Shown here piece by piece: positions 53,760-62,120 of a stretch of 64,000 nt of DNA. The notes beneath the pieces were generated by a model that was not told the origin of the DNA, did not search any database, and was given only the letters and a program-made list of their open reading frames with translations. Position 1 is the first letter of the stretch. Each line of letters starts with the position of its first letter. The stretch is from Rhodoblastus sp. 17X3 (lineage in GTDB: Bacteria > Pseudomonadota > Alphaproteobacteria > Rhizobiales > Beijerinckiaceae), in NCBI RefSeq assembly GCF_030056575.1, contig NZ_JASHHX010000001.1, forward strand, positions 124,001-188,000, written 5' to 3'. The position numbers and the translations under genes are program-made.

Positions 53760-55271
53760 TCAAAGCTTGACGCAGACATTGGTGAGTTCGGTGTAGAACT
53801 CCAGCGAATGCAGGCCGCCCTCGCGGCCGATGCCGGATTGCTTGGCGCCGCCGAAGGCGGTGCGCAGGTCGCGCAGGAACCAGGAGTTCACCCAGCAGAT
53901 GCCGACATCCATTTTCGCCGCGACGCGATGGGCGCGGGAGACATTCTCGGTCCACACCGCCGCGGCCAGACCATAGGGCGTGGAATTGGCCAGCCGGATC
54001 GCCTCTTCTTCCGTGTCGAAGGGGCGGATGTGGCAGCAGGGGCCAAAAATCTCTTCATTGACCACAATGGCGTCGTCGGAGAGGCCGGTCCAGATCGTCG
54101 GCTCGACCCAGGCGCCCTGCGCGAGGTCGCCGGGCATGTCCGGGACGCCGCCGCCCGTCACCAGAGTCGCGCCCTGGTCAAGCGCCTTCTGGTAATAGGA
54201 GAGCACCTTCTGGCGATGCTCCTGGCTCACCAGCGGGCCGAGATTGGTTGTGGGGTCTTCCGGGCGACCGAGCTTCAGGCTCTCGGCGCCGGCCTTCAGC
54301 CGCGCGACAAAGGCGTCGAAGATCGGGCGCTCGACATAGACGCGCTCGGTGCCGAGGCAAACCTGTCCGCAATTGGCGAAGGCCGAACGCATCGTCCCTT
54401 CGATCGCCTTGTCGAGATCGCAATCGGCGAAGACGATCGCGGGATTTTTGCCGCCGAGCTCGAAGGAGACCTGCCTGATGCCATGCGCCGCCTGGCGCAT
54501 GATCGCCTCGCCGGTGCGGGTCTCGCCGGTGAAGGTGATGCCGTTGACCAGCGGATGCTGGGTCAGGAACTCGCCGGCGGAATTGGGGCCAAGGCCATGA
54601 ACGACATTATAGACGCCCTTGGGCACGCCGACCTTGTTCATGACCTCGCCGAGCAGCGTCGCGGTCAGCGGCGTTTCTTCCGACGGCTTGACGATGACGG
54701 TATTGCCGCAGGCCAGCGCCGGGCCGACCTTCCAGGTCATCAGCAGCAGCGGCAGGTTCCATGGCGAGATGACGGCGATCACGCCCTTGGGGCGGCGCAG
54801 GCCGTAATTGAGCGCGCTCTTGCCGTCCGGGGTGTCGAGGATGAAGGTCTCGGTCGAGACATTCTTCACCGTGTCGGCGAACATCTTGAAATTGGCGGCG
54901 CCACGCGGAATGTCGATATGCGAGGCGAGGCCATAGGGCTTGCCGGTGTCGAGACATTCGGCGGCGAGGAATTCGTCGAAGCGGGCGTTGATCTCGTCGG
55001 CCACCGCCGCGAGCAGATCGGTGCGTTGGGCCACGGTCATCTTGCCCCAGGGGCCTTCGAGCGCCGCGCGAGCCGCGCGCACGGCCGCGTCGACCTCCGC
55101 CTGGCCGCCTTCCGGCACGCGGCCGATCAGGCTGTTGTCGAGCGGCGAGCGGTTCTCCCAGCTCTTAGCCGTCGACCCTTGCGTGAAAACGCCGTCAATG
55201 AAATGCGCGGCGTCGCGTCGCGCCGTATCGACCCCCGCACGGGCGTGCTTATGCAGAGCCTGAACCGACAT
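53760..55271 (-). CDS. dmpC: 2-Hydroxymuconic semialdehyde dehydrogenase
   Basis: This aldehyde dehydrogenase uses NAD to oxidise the meta-cleavage product of catechol. The 503-residue product has PKGVIAVISPWNLPLLLMTW, FTGETRTGEAIM, the catalytic Glu in VSFELGGKNPAIVF, and the nucleophilic Cys in ANCGQVCLGTERVY. It is of normal family length. It opens the lower-pathway part of the operon, after a 146-base gap containing the HMSD promoter-like AT-rich elements. Confidence 0.93.
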   Translation of the reverse strand: MSVQALHKHARAGVDTARRDAAHFIDGVFTQGSTAKSWENRSPLDNSLIGRVPEGGQAEVDAAVRAARAALEGPWGKMTVAQRTDLLAAVADEINARFDEFLAAECLDTGKPYGLASHIDIPRGAANFKMFADTVKNVSTETFILDTPDGKSALNYGLRRPKGVIAVISPWNLPLLLMTWKVGPALACGNTVIVKPSEETPLTATLLGEVMNKVGVPKGVYNVVHGLGPNSAGEFLTQHPLVNGITFTGETRTGEAIMRQAAHGIRQVSFELGGKNPAIVFADCDLDKAIEGTMRSAFANCGQVCLGTERVYVERPIFDAFVARLKAGAESLKLGRPEDPTTNLGPLVSQEHRQKVLSYYQKALDQGATLVTGGGVPDMPGDLAQGAWVEPTIWTGLSDDAIVVNEEIFGPCCHIRPFDTEEEAIRLANSTPYGLAAAVWTENVSRAHRVAAKMDVGICWVNSWFLRDLRTAFGGAKQSGIGREGGLHSLEFYTELTNVCVKL

Positions 55272-55340
55272 GCCTCTCTCCCTTCAGCTGTTTTGGCGCG
55301 TCCACCCTGCTTCAGCAGCGTCTCGGACGTTCATGCCATC

Positions 55341-55376
55341 GAATATATCGCTATTCAATCAAAATATCGATTTTAT
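55341..55376. promoter_or_regulatory. Two AT-rich operator-like elements before dmpC
   Basis: GAATATATCGCTATT at 55341 and AAAATATCGATTTTAT at 55361 are 20 bases apart, in the 55272-55417 gap. They resemble the elements at 47751 and 61981. Confidence 0.5.
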
Positions 55377-55417
55377 GCCATGTCAGTCGGATTTCTACCC
55401 GGCCGAATGCGCCGTCT

Positions 55418-55849
55418 TTAAAGACCGAGCGCGGCCAGACCGGCCCGCGCGCAATCCCGGTCTTCGTCCTCCGAACCGCCGGAAACGCCGATGGCGCCGA
55501 TGATTGCGCCATCCACGACAATCGGAATGCCGCCCGCGAACAGGACCACGCCCGGCCGCAGCGCTATGCCCTGATGCAAAGTCGCGTTTGCGCTCAAGGC
55601 CTGGCTCAGCGCCTCCGTGGGGGCGCCGAAAACGGCGGCGGTATAGGCCTTGTCCTGCGCGATGCCGATGGAGGGCTTGAACGCTCCGTCCGCCCGCAGC
55701 AGGGCCACCAGATCGCCGCTCGAATCGACCACGGCCGCGACCACCGCCTTGTCGATGGCGCCGCCATAGGCGACCGCCGCTTCGACAGCGGCATGGGCCG
55801 CATGAGCGCAGATGGAGGAACGTGTGATGGCAATCTGCATGGCGCGCAT
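55418..55849 (-). CDS. GlcG/HbpS-like protein
   Basis: The 143-residue protein is a complete GlcG/HbpS domain: IDKAVVAAVVDSSGDLVALL, SIGIAQDKAYTAAVFGAPTE, GIALRPGVVLFAGGIPIVVD and IGAIGVSGGSEDEDRDCARA. Relatives bind heme or cobalamin-like ligands or are of unknown role. It occurs in many aromatic operons beside the ring-cleavage dioxygenase, where it may protect or reactivate the iron of that enzyme; that role is inferred. GAGG precedes the ATG. Its coding start follows the dioxygenase stop by 4 bases. Confidence 0.85.
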   Translation of the reverse strand: MRAMQIAITRSSICAHAAHAAVEAAVAYGGAIDKAVVAAVVDSSGDLVALLRADGAFKPSIGIAQDKAYTAAVFGAPTEALSQALSANATLHQGIALRPGVVLFAGGIPIVVDGAIIGAIGVSGGSEDEDRDCARAGLAALGL

Positions 55850-55853
55850 GTCC

Positions 55854-56768
55854 TCAGGTCACCACGGACAGGAAGGCCGGGTTGAGCTGGCGCTCATAGT
55901 AGAAGATGCCCTTGCCGATCTGGGTTTCGTCCCAGGTGCGGGTCGGAAGATCCGGGTAATAGGTGTAGCCGCCCGCGAACACTTCGTTGCGGTTGCCCGA
56001 GGGGTCGAAGAAATAGATCGTCTGGCCGCGCGTGATGCCGTGGCGGGTCGGGCCGATGTCGATCGAGATGTCGTAGCGGGTGATGATATCCGCCGCGTGG
56101 CCGACCGCCTGCCAGTTCTCCAGATCGAATGAGAGATGGTGCAGCTTGCCGGGCTCCGGATGCTTCACGAAGGCGATGTCATGCGCTTTCATGCCGGCGG
56201 TCAGCCAGATTGCCAGCAGGCCGTCGGGCATATCGACGCGCTCGGCGCATTTGAAGTCCAGAACCGTGGTGAAGAAGTCGAGAACCTTCTCGATTTCCGG
56301 CCCATAGAACAGCGCGTGATCGAAGCGGCGCGCGGCCATGCCGTGCGGCTCCAGATTCCAGATGTCGGGATTGTGGATCGGCGGCTTGGGATCGGACAAT
56401 TCCGCTTGGGCGAATAATTCGATGCGGTGGCCGGAGGCGATGGTGAAGCCGATGCGGCGGCCGACGCCCGGCTGCTCGCCGGCGGCGACATGGTCAACCG
56501 CGTAGCCGTAATCCTTGACGCGCTTCTCGAAGGAATCGAGATCGGAATCGGCGGCCACCTTGAAGGCGATGAAATCGACGCCGGCCTGTTCGGCGCGACG
56601 CAGGATGATCGAATGGTGATCGAACTCTTCCGCCGATTTCAGATAGACGCGGCCGTCGGCGCCCTCGGTGACCTGATGCAACCCGACGCGCCTGGTGTAA
56701 TGCTCGACCGCCGCCGGCATGTCGAGCACACGAACCTGGATAAAGCCGGGACGTAGAACGCCTGTCAT
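55854..56768 (-). CDS. dmpB: Catechol 2,3-dioxygenase (extradiol)
   Basis: The enzyme opens catechol next to the hydroxyls, giving 2-hydroxymuconic semialdehyde. The 304-residue two-domain VOC-fold protein has the Fe ligands H151 (RRFDHALFYG), H210 or H211 (GKLHHLSFDL) and E262 (GNRNEVFAGG). The ATG at 56768 gives the usual start (TGVLRPGFIQVRVLDM) and overlaps the ferredoxin stop as ATGA; the ATG at 56774 is the alternative. Confidence 0.95.
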   Translation of the reverse strand: MTGVLRPGFIQVRVLDMPAAVEHYTRRVGLHQVTEGADGRVYLKSAEEFDHHSIILRRAEQAGVDFIAFKVAADSDLDSFEKRVKDYGYAVDHVAAGEQPGVGRRIGFTIASGHRIELFAQAELSDPKPPIHNPDIWNLEPHGMAARRFDHALFYGPEIEKVLDFFTTVLDFKCAERVDMPDGLLAIWLTAGMKAHDIAFVKHPEPGKLHHLSFDLENWQAVGHAADIITRYDISIDIGPTRHGITRGQTIYFFDPSGNRNEVFAGGYTYYPDLPTRTWDETQIGKGIFYYERQLNPAFLSVVT

Positions 56769-57139
56769 GGCCATGATGTTTCCTCCTCAGACAACTGCGC
56801 CGCTTTGCGGCATTTTTCCTTGATGACGACCGGCGTCTCCAGCCGCATCGAAAGTGCTGACCGCGGATAGATGCAGCAAGCGAGCACAAGGCCCGAGGCT
56901 TCCTCTTCGGCCGATACATGCGCGCGGCTCATCGGATCCGCGTGAAAATCTCCCTGCGTCACGCGCACGCGGCAGACGCCGCATCCGCCGCGCCGGCAGC
57001 CGACCGGCAGCTTCAGGGGCAGGTCCTTCAGCTGACCGAACCCTTGCGCGCGCTCTAGCGCCACCAGCACGCGCTCATGCGGGAAGCCCGACGCGAGGCC
57101 ATGTCCTTCCAGCGTGATCGTGAACTTCTCGCCCGCCAT
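56765..57139 (-). CDS. dmpQ: Plant-type [2Fe-2S] ferredoxin (DmpQ/XylT-like)
   Basis: XylT/DmpQ ferredoxins reduce inactivated catechol 2,3-dioxygenase iron. The 124-residue product has the cluster pattern in KLPVGCRRGGCGVCRVRVT with three Cys and a fourth in LVLACCIYP. It is longer than the typical 112-residue XylT by a charged C-terminal tail. It is encoded directly upstream of the dioxygenase, matching dmp order (P, Q, B). Confidence 0.92.
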   Translation of the reverse strand: MAGEKFTITLEGHGLASGFPHERVLVALERAQGFGQLKDLPLKLPVGCRRGGCGVCRVRVTQGDFHADPMSRAHVSAEEEASGLVLACCIYPRSALSMRLETPVVIKEKCRKAAQLSEEETSWP

Positions 57140-57140
57140 C

Positions 57141-58205
57141 TCACAGCCTCTTGAACACGGGGCTTTTCGGCTTCTCGGCGCAATCCTTCGCCGTCAGGAA
57201 GCGTTCGGTGAAAATGTGCTTTTCGAACAGGCGGCCCTGCATCAGCGTGGCGATGCAGGCTTCGATCATCGGCGGCGGACCGCACAGATAGGCGGTGTTT
57301 CCGGCGAACATCCCGCCATGGACCCGCTTGGCGACGTCATGGACGAAGCCGCGCTCGCCCTGCCAGTCGCTCGCCTCGGGCTCCTGCGACAGCGCGGGAA
57401 CGTAGCGGAAATTCGCATGGGCCCTGGCCAGCGCCTCGAACTCATCGCGCCCGTAGAGATCGGCCTGGGCGCGCACGCCGTGGACGAGCGTGATCGGCTC
57501 GGCATAGCCTTCTTCGAGAAGGTCGAGGATCATCGCGCGCGGGCTCGAGACGCCGGTGCCGCCGGCGAGAAACAGCAAGGGGCCGCCGCGCGACTTGCGC
57601 ACAAGAAAGCGCCCGTAGGGACCGCTGATGGCGAGGCGTTCGCCGAGCTTCAGTTTTTCATGAATATAGCCGGTGCCCGCGCCGTCTGGCACGCGGCGGA
57701 TCTGCAATTCAACATGCAAGCCGTCGCTCGGGGCGTTGGCGATCGAAAAGGCGCGCGAGCCTTCGACGCCCGGCAGGACGAGATTCACATATTGCCCGGC
57801 CTGAAAATCGATCGGCCCGTCTTCCAGCGCCAGCAGCACGCCCTTGACGTCATGGGTGAGATCTTCGAGTCCGACCACGGTCCCGACGAAATCGCGCACA
57901 TTGATGCGGCGCGCGTCGGGGTCATCCTCGACATCAGCCTCGATCGTCACGTCGCTGACGAGCGTCGCCGTGCAGGCGAGAACGAATCCGTCTTCGCGCT
58001 CGAAATCCATCAGCGCGAAATTCGACGCCGCCCCATGATCGATTTCGCCATCCGTCACCTGGGTCTTGCAGGTGCCGCACAGGCCATGGCCGCAGGCGTG
58101 CGGGAGATAGACCCCGGCGCGCAGGCAGGCGTCGAGGATGGTCTGGCCCTCCTCGACCTCGATCGTGTCGCCCAAGGGTTCGATGGTGAGTTGATGCGCG
58201 GACAT
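57141..58205 (-). CDS. dmpP: Phenol hydroxylase reductase component
   Basis: The 354-residue protein carries an N-terminal plant-type ferredoxin domain (YLPHACGHGLCGTCKTQVTD, fourth Cys in LACTATLV), an FAD domain with RAFSIANAPSDG and an NAD domain with LLFLAGGTGVSSPRAMILDL, ending CGPPPMIEACIATLM. It delivers electrons to DmpLNO. It has family length (about 353). Confidence 0.95.
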   Translation of the reverse strand: MSAHQLTIEPLGDTIEVEEGQTILDACLRAGVYLPHACGHGLCGTCKTQVTDGEIDHGAASNFALMDFEREDGFVLACTATLVSDVTIEADVEDDPDARRINVRDFVGTVVGLEDLTHDVKGVLLALEDGPIDFQAGQYVNLVLPGVEGSRAFSIANAPSDGLHVELQIRRVPDGAGTGYIHEKLKLGERLAISGPYGRFLVRKSRGGPLLFLAGGTGVSSPRAMILDLLEEGYAEPITLVHGVRAQADLYGRDEFEALARAHANFRYVPALSQEPEASDWQGERGFVHDVAKRVHGGMFAGNTAYLCGPPPMIEACIATLMQGRLFEKHIFTERFLTAKDCAEKPKSPVFKRL

Positions 58206-58229
58206 TTTCGCTCTCCCTCGCGCCCAGGC

Positions 58230-58598
58230 TTAGCTGGCGGAGCCCTTGTAGCCGCCGAGGCCGGGCGTCCAGAAACGCACCAGCGACTTGTGGCGAAGCC
58301 CGTTTTCCTCAAGCGATTTCGAGAAATCCGGAACCTTCTTCTCGCCGTCGATCATCCACACGACCTGCGTCCAGTCGATCTTTTCGGCGTCCGGATGGGC
58401 GGCGTAATGCGGCTTGACCACCGCTTCGACAAAGGCGCCGAACGGCATGGCCGGCGGCAGGGGAAAGGCGATCGCCGAACAAAAGGCGAGATGCTGTTCC
58501 CAATGGACATAGACCAGGCGATTGCCGTGAAAATTCTTTTCGGCGTCGCGATATTCGATCTGACTTTCATAGCCCGGCGCAAGCGTGAGGACGGCCAT
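58230..58598 (-). CDS. dmpO: Phenol hydroxylase gamma subunit
   Basis: The 122-residue product starts MAVLTLAPGYESQIEYRDAE, has YVHWEQHLAFCSAIAFPLPP, and ends WTPGLGGYKG, typical of the small hydroxylase subunit. The ATG at 58598 has GGGAGTGG upstream; the upstream extension in the same frame is not coding-like. Confidence 0.92.
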   Translation of the reverse strand: MAVLTLAPGYESQIEYRDAEKNFHGNRLVYVHWEQHLAFCSAIAFPLPPAMPFGAFVEAVVKPHYAAHPDAEKIDWTQVVWMIDGEKKVPDFSKSLEENGLRHKSLVRFWTPGLGGYKGSAS

Positions 58599-58665
58599 GT
58601 TCCACTCCCGATTTTTCTTTTGAGAGGCGCGGCCAAGATCGCCGCGCCGTCGATGTTTGATGAAA

Positions 58666-60180
58666 TCAGCCGGCTGCTTCGGCCGCTTTCGCGTGCCATT
58701 CGTTCCAGAGCTTTTCGTCGGGAGAGCCGGCGTAATCCATGTTGTCCGCACCGTTGTTCATCCGGTACCAGTTCAACACGTCCGGCACGGTCGGGCCGCC
58801 GCAATTGCCCTGGAAGATCTGGTGCACGGGCAGCCAGCTCTGGGCGTATTTCTCGGGCTCGTCGTCGAAGATGTCTTTGCAGCCGTCCGAGCAGAAATGG
58901 TACGTCTCGCCCTTGAATTGCGTCTCGCGGAAGCAGATCGTGGTCGGGTCGCCCGGCTCGGTATAGGCCATCGGAATCTGGCAGACCTGGCAGAGTTGCG
59001 GCAGCGCCATGTTGTAGAAGCGCTTGCCCTCTTTTTCCGCCTGCGCCCACATCTCCCAGCGCGGGCGATAATATTTGTCGAAGGTGTTGGGATATTTCTC
59101 CGACAGCCAGTCGAGATGCTCGCGGTCCGGCATCCAGGTGTGGAAGCCCGCGGCGTGGGTATATTGATAGAACACCGCCCAGTTCTGATGCGAGATATGC
59201 TCGGCGGCTTCCGTCGCCACGTCGGCATATTTCGGAACCTTGATCCCGTAGCGGGCAAGGTCCTGAAACAGCGAGCCGCCGCCTTCGGTGAAATAGATTT
59301 CCCAGGCTTCCTTCCAGGACATCACCTTCTTCGGCAGCATGTAGTCCATCATCATGGCGACGAGGCCGAGGACGCGGAAGCCGCGCCAGAACCATTTGTC
59401 GACCCATTTCTGCACGATCGGCAGATTGTCGGGATGCTGTTCGAGCAGGAACTTGATGACCTCGATGCCGAGCGTCATGTGGCGGCTCTCATCCGACTGC
59501 GCCGAGAAGCCGAAGGTGACGGTGGACATGTCGCCATTATAGGCCGCGCCCGACATGAAGGGCACGAACAGCAGGTTGGTCAGCACATATTCGAAGGCGA
59601 AGCCGATCGCGATCATGAATTCGAACGGGCCGGCGGCGCGGGCGTCGTCGAAGAAGCTCTTCGGCACCGAGAGATACCACACGCGATCATGCATGTGGGG
59701 GAACTCGGACAGGCCGTCGAAATATTTGTTGTACTGGCTGATCGTGTGAATCTGCGTCTGGACGTGACGCAATTCGTCGAGCGACTGCATTTGCGCCGCG
59801 ACGCGCGGACCAGCGCCGCGCAAATGCCGGCCCGTGAAGGCGAAGCCGCGATGCGCCTGATATTCGAGCGGCGACACGCCGGTCAGGAACAGCTTCAGCG
59901 TGTTGATGTAGCGCCCGTCGGAGACGCTGGCCTGGCCGTTGTTCTGCGCGAAGGCGTCGAGCACGGCGTAGAGCTTGCGCTCCTTCTCGGCCTGGAATTT
60001 CCAGTAGGCGTCCATGGTCAGGCGGAAGGGATCCTCCCAGGCCGACCAGTCCTTGATCTTGATTCCCTCGAACTGGTCATAGGGAAACACCTTGTCCATC
60101 GGCTGATAGGTCGTTTCCCAATCGAGGCCGCGGGTCATATGGGCGTAGCGCTGCTTCAGCCCGAGTTTCTTGGCAGTCAT
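58666..60180 (-). CDS. dmpN: Phenol hydroxylase alpha (diiron) subunit
   Basis: The 504-residue catalytic subunit hydroxylates phenol to catechol. The diiron ligands are E106 (PLEYQAH), E136 and H139 (LDELRHVQ), E197 (AFEYVLTN), and E231 and H234 (SDESRHMT). The C-terminal part has a Cys/His segment (LCQVCQIPM, then HFCSDGCKDIFDDEPEKY), the zinc/YHS-like domain found in DmpN. The start at 60180 has GGGAGG. The two diiron monooxygenases of the window are clear paralogues of different subfamilies. Confidence 0.96.
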   Translation of the reverse strand: MTAKKLGLKQRYAHMTRGLDWETTYQPMDKVFPYDQFEGIKIKDWSAWEDPFRLTMDAYWKFQAEKERKLYAVLDAFAQNNGQASVSDGRYINTLKLFLTGVSPLEYQAHRGFAFTGRHLRGAGPRVAAQMQSLDELRHVQTQIHTISQYNKYFDGLSEFPHMHDRVWYLSVPKSFFDDARAAGPFEFMIAIGFAFEYVLTNLLFVPFMSGAAYNGDMSTVTFGFSAQSDESRHMTLGIEVIKFLLEQHPDNLPIVQKWVDKWFWRGFRVLGLVAMMMDYMLPKKVMSWKEAWEIYFTEGGGSLFQDLARYGIKVPKYADVATEAAEHISHQNWAVFYQYTHAAGFHTWMPDREHLDWLSEKYPNTFDKYYRPRWEMWAQAEKEGKRFYNMALPQLCQVCQIPMAYTEPGDPTTICFRETQFKGETYHFCSDGCKDIFDDEPEKYAQSWLPVHQIFQGNCGGPTVPDVLNWYRMNNGADNMDYAGSPDEKLWNEWHAKAAEAAG

Positions 60181-60197
60181 GATATCCTCCCGGCCAC

Positions 60198-60470
60198 TCA
60201 ATGGCGCCAGCTGACGGTGAATTGGTCGTCGTCTTCGTCGAGATGGCCCGCCATCGAAATGATGACGAGATGCATCTCCTGCGGATCCCAGGTCCGTCCG
60301 AGCCGCTCCTCGACGGAGGCGCGGTTGATCACCAGCGGGCCATCGGAATCGAGCTTCACGCAGCCGGGCAAGTTCATCACGCGCACGCCGGGATTGTCGG
60401 CGAGAATGGCTTCGATGATCGGTCGGGCGTCGTCATTGTGGTAAAGTGTGAGCGATGCGATTTGCGCCAT
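60198..60470 (-). CDS. dmpM: Phenol hydroxylase effector protein
   Basis: The 90-residue cofactor-free regulatory protein contains ILADNPGVRVMNLPGCVKLD and ends DEDDDQFTVSWRH. It binds the hydroxylase and raises activity. It lies between the beta and alpha subunit genes, as in dmpKLMNOP. Confidence 0.93.
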   Translation of the reverse strand: MAQIASLTLYHNDDARPIIEAILADNPGVRVMNLPGCVKLDSDGPLVINRASVEERLGRTWDPQEMHLVIISMAGHLDEDDDQFTVSWRH

Positions 60471-60494
60471 TGCGACGTTCCTCCGTCCTGTTTC

Positions 60495-61487
60495 CTAGAG
60501 CGCGAGGCCGAGCGAAAGGGCGCGCTTGCGCGTCGCTTCGCCGGCGGCTTCCGCCACAGCGCCATTGTCGCCGAGCAGCGACGCGGACAAGGGTTTCGCC
60601 GCCTCGACCGCGCGGTCGATCCACAGCTTGGCCCACTGCGAGACCAGCGCCTTGTTTTCGGGGCTTTCCGCTGCGACCGTCTTGATGACGGAATCGCTCC
60701 AGCGGCTTTCCTCGGCGCGCCAGTCGGTCATGAATTCCGTCAGCATGGCGACGGTGACGCCGGCCTCCTGCCAGGCCGCATCGGCGTGTTTGTAGACGAG
60801 GTCGAGGATGACGCCGTTCACAGCCAGCGTCTGCGCGACAAAGAGCTGGAACCAGTCGCGCTCGACGAAACTGTCTTCGATCAGCTTGCGCACACCCTGC
60901 CAGGCGGGGTTGTTCAGCCAGGTCTCCTTGGCCATGTCGAGGCTCACGCCGGTCTGACCGTCAAGCGCCAGACCGATGCGGCTGACGATCTGGGCCATGC
61001 CGAGATGATCCATCGCCGAGAAAATACAGGGAGCCGTGACCGCCGTGCCATAACCCCGCTGGCAGATCTCCGTCATGTTCATGTTCGCGCCCCAGTGCAG
61101 ATGGCGCAGGGGCAGCAGACCGTGCTCGATCTGCGAGCGGGCGTCGTCGGACAGTTTGGCGATCAGCCCGCGCTCGTCCGCGAAGGCAAAGCTGCGCTCC
61201 ACCGACTGGTTCATGTTGGCGCGGGCGATATTATAGGTGGCGTAATAGAACTGGCGCGGATCGAGCGGCTTGTACCAGTCTTCCATCACGACAGCAGTCT
61301 TGCGCGCGTCGAAATGCCAGAACTCCGGCTCCCATTGCGGCTTGTAATGAAAATTGACCGTCGGCTGGACGTCGAGCGTCGCTTCGAGATAGCGCGAGGC
61401 CGGCTTGTCGGCGCCCAGGCGGCGCGCGACATGGCCGAACGTCTGGCGCTTGGGCTCGTACTCGATCGTTTTGATTTGCACGCTCAT
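60495..61487 (-). CDS. dmpL: Phenol hydroxylase beta subunit
   Basis: The 330-residue structural subunit has RFGHVARRLGADKPASRYLE-like opening (QTFGHVARRLGADKP), EPEFWHFDARKTAVVMEDWY, and MDHLGMAQIVSRIGLALDGQ. It lacks the metal ligands, as expected. It sits between dmpK and dmpM. Confidence 0.93.
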   Translation of the reverse strand: MSVQIKTIEYEPKRQTFGHVARRLGADKPASRYLEATLDVQPTVNFHYKPQWEPEFWHFDARKTAVVMEDWYKPLDPRQFYYATYNIARANMNQSVERSFAFADERGLIAKLSDDARSQIEHGLLPLRHLHWGANMNMTEICQRGYGTAVTAPCIFSAMDHLGMAQIVSRIGLALDGQTGVSLDMAKETWLNNPAWQGVRKLIEDSFVERDWFQLFVAQTLAVNGVILDLVYKHADAAWQEAGVTVAMLTEFMTDWRAEESRWSDSVIKTVAAESPENKALVSQWAKLWIDRAVEAAKPLSASLLGDNGAVAEAAGEATRKRALSLGLAL

Positions 61488-61516
61488 TGATTTCTTCCCT
61501 CCCAGGAATGACGGAA

Positions 61517-61867
61517 TTAGCCGCGCGGGTCGGGCTCGGCCGGGTTTGAGGCTGGCGCTTCCCGCCCGTCTTCGACGGCGTTCTTGACGCGACGCAAAAG
61601 CCCGGGCTGACGCGAGCGCCAGGCAAGTTGCTCCAGATGGGCGGCGGCGGATGGATCGGGAGGGAGAACGGTCGCGTTCTGCAGGCGGCAGAATTCGTCG
61701 AAGGCCGTGAAGGGCAGGATCAGTTCGACCGTCAGATCGGCGTCGTTCACGGAAAACTCGAACTCGACATATTTGTCGAGGCGGGCGCCGATGACGCGGA
61801 CAAATTTCTGCATTGACGCATCGACGCGCACGCCAGATGGCGCGACGCCAGAATCCTGGCGGCCCAT
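61517..61867 (-). CDS. dmpK: Phenol hydroxylase assembly protein DmpK
   Basis: DmpK is a small protein needed for active hydroxylase, thought to help iron loading of the apo-enzyme. The 116-residue product begins GRQDSGVAPSGVRVDASMQK and has VRVIGARLDKYVEFEFSVND and FTAFDEFCRLQNATVLPP. It is about 20-25 residues longer than most DmpK because of a Glu/Pro/Asn-rich tail. GGGAGG precedes the ATG at 61867. It is the first gene of the operon, behind the AT-rich operator region. Confidence 0.92.
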   Translation of the reverse strand: MGRQDSGVAPSGVRVDASMQKFVRVIGARLDKYVEFEFSVNDADLTVELILPFTAFDEFCRLQNATVLPPDPSAAAHLEQLAWRSRQPGLLRRVKNAVEDGREAPASNPAEPDPRG

Positions 61868-61980
61868 GCCGTTTCCTCCCACAGAGACGTTTCTTCGTCC
61901 TTCAAGGGGGGCGCTCTTGACCGTCGCCTCGCTCTCGATTTCCCGATTTTTAGACCGCCATAAAACGACAGTCAACAGGA

Positions 61981-62023
61981 ATATCGATATTTTTATGATA
62001 TGGGCATTTTTATCGATATTTTG
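61981..62023. promoter_or_regulatory. Two AT-rich palindromes between dmpK and gntR
   Basis: ATATCGATAT at 61981-61990 and TATCGATATT at 62011-62020 sit 30 bases apart in the divergent region between the phenol operon and the GntR gene. They are the best candidates for the GntR operator and the phenol-operon promoter region. Confidence 0.6.
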
Positions 62024-62120
62024 TGCATATCTCTCATTCTTTGAAACAGTCCACAAACTGGAATTTCACCGTTATAATGAATGCTAGCCGAGATTCGGGC
62101 GTTTGCAAGGGCGACAGGAC

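Noticed and set aside
52026-55421. Long plus-strand frames across the dmp lower pathway
   Set aside because: Shadow frames of dmpF, dmpE and dmpC in a GC-rich genome; no ribosome sites or family motifs.
57114-60444. Two plus-strand frames of about 600 residues opposite dmpP-dmpN
   Set aside because: Antisense shadows; the minus-strand genes have all conserved motifs and ribosome sites.
61870-62120. Sigma-54 promoter in front of the phenol operon
   Set aside because: No GG-N10-GC pair with acceptable flanks was found on the minus strand in this interval; control by GntR with an ordinary sigma factor is more likely.
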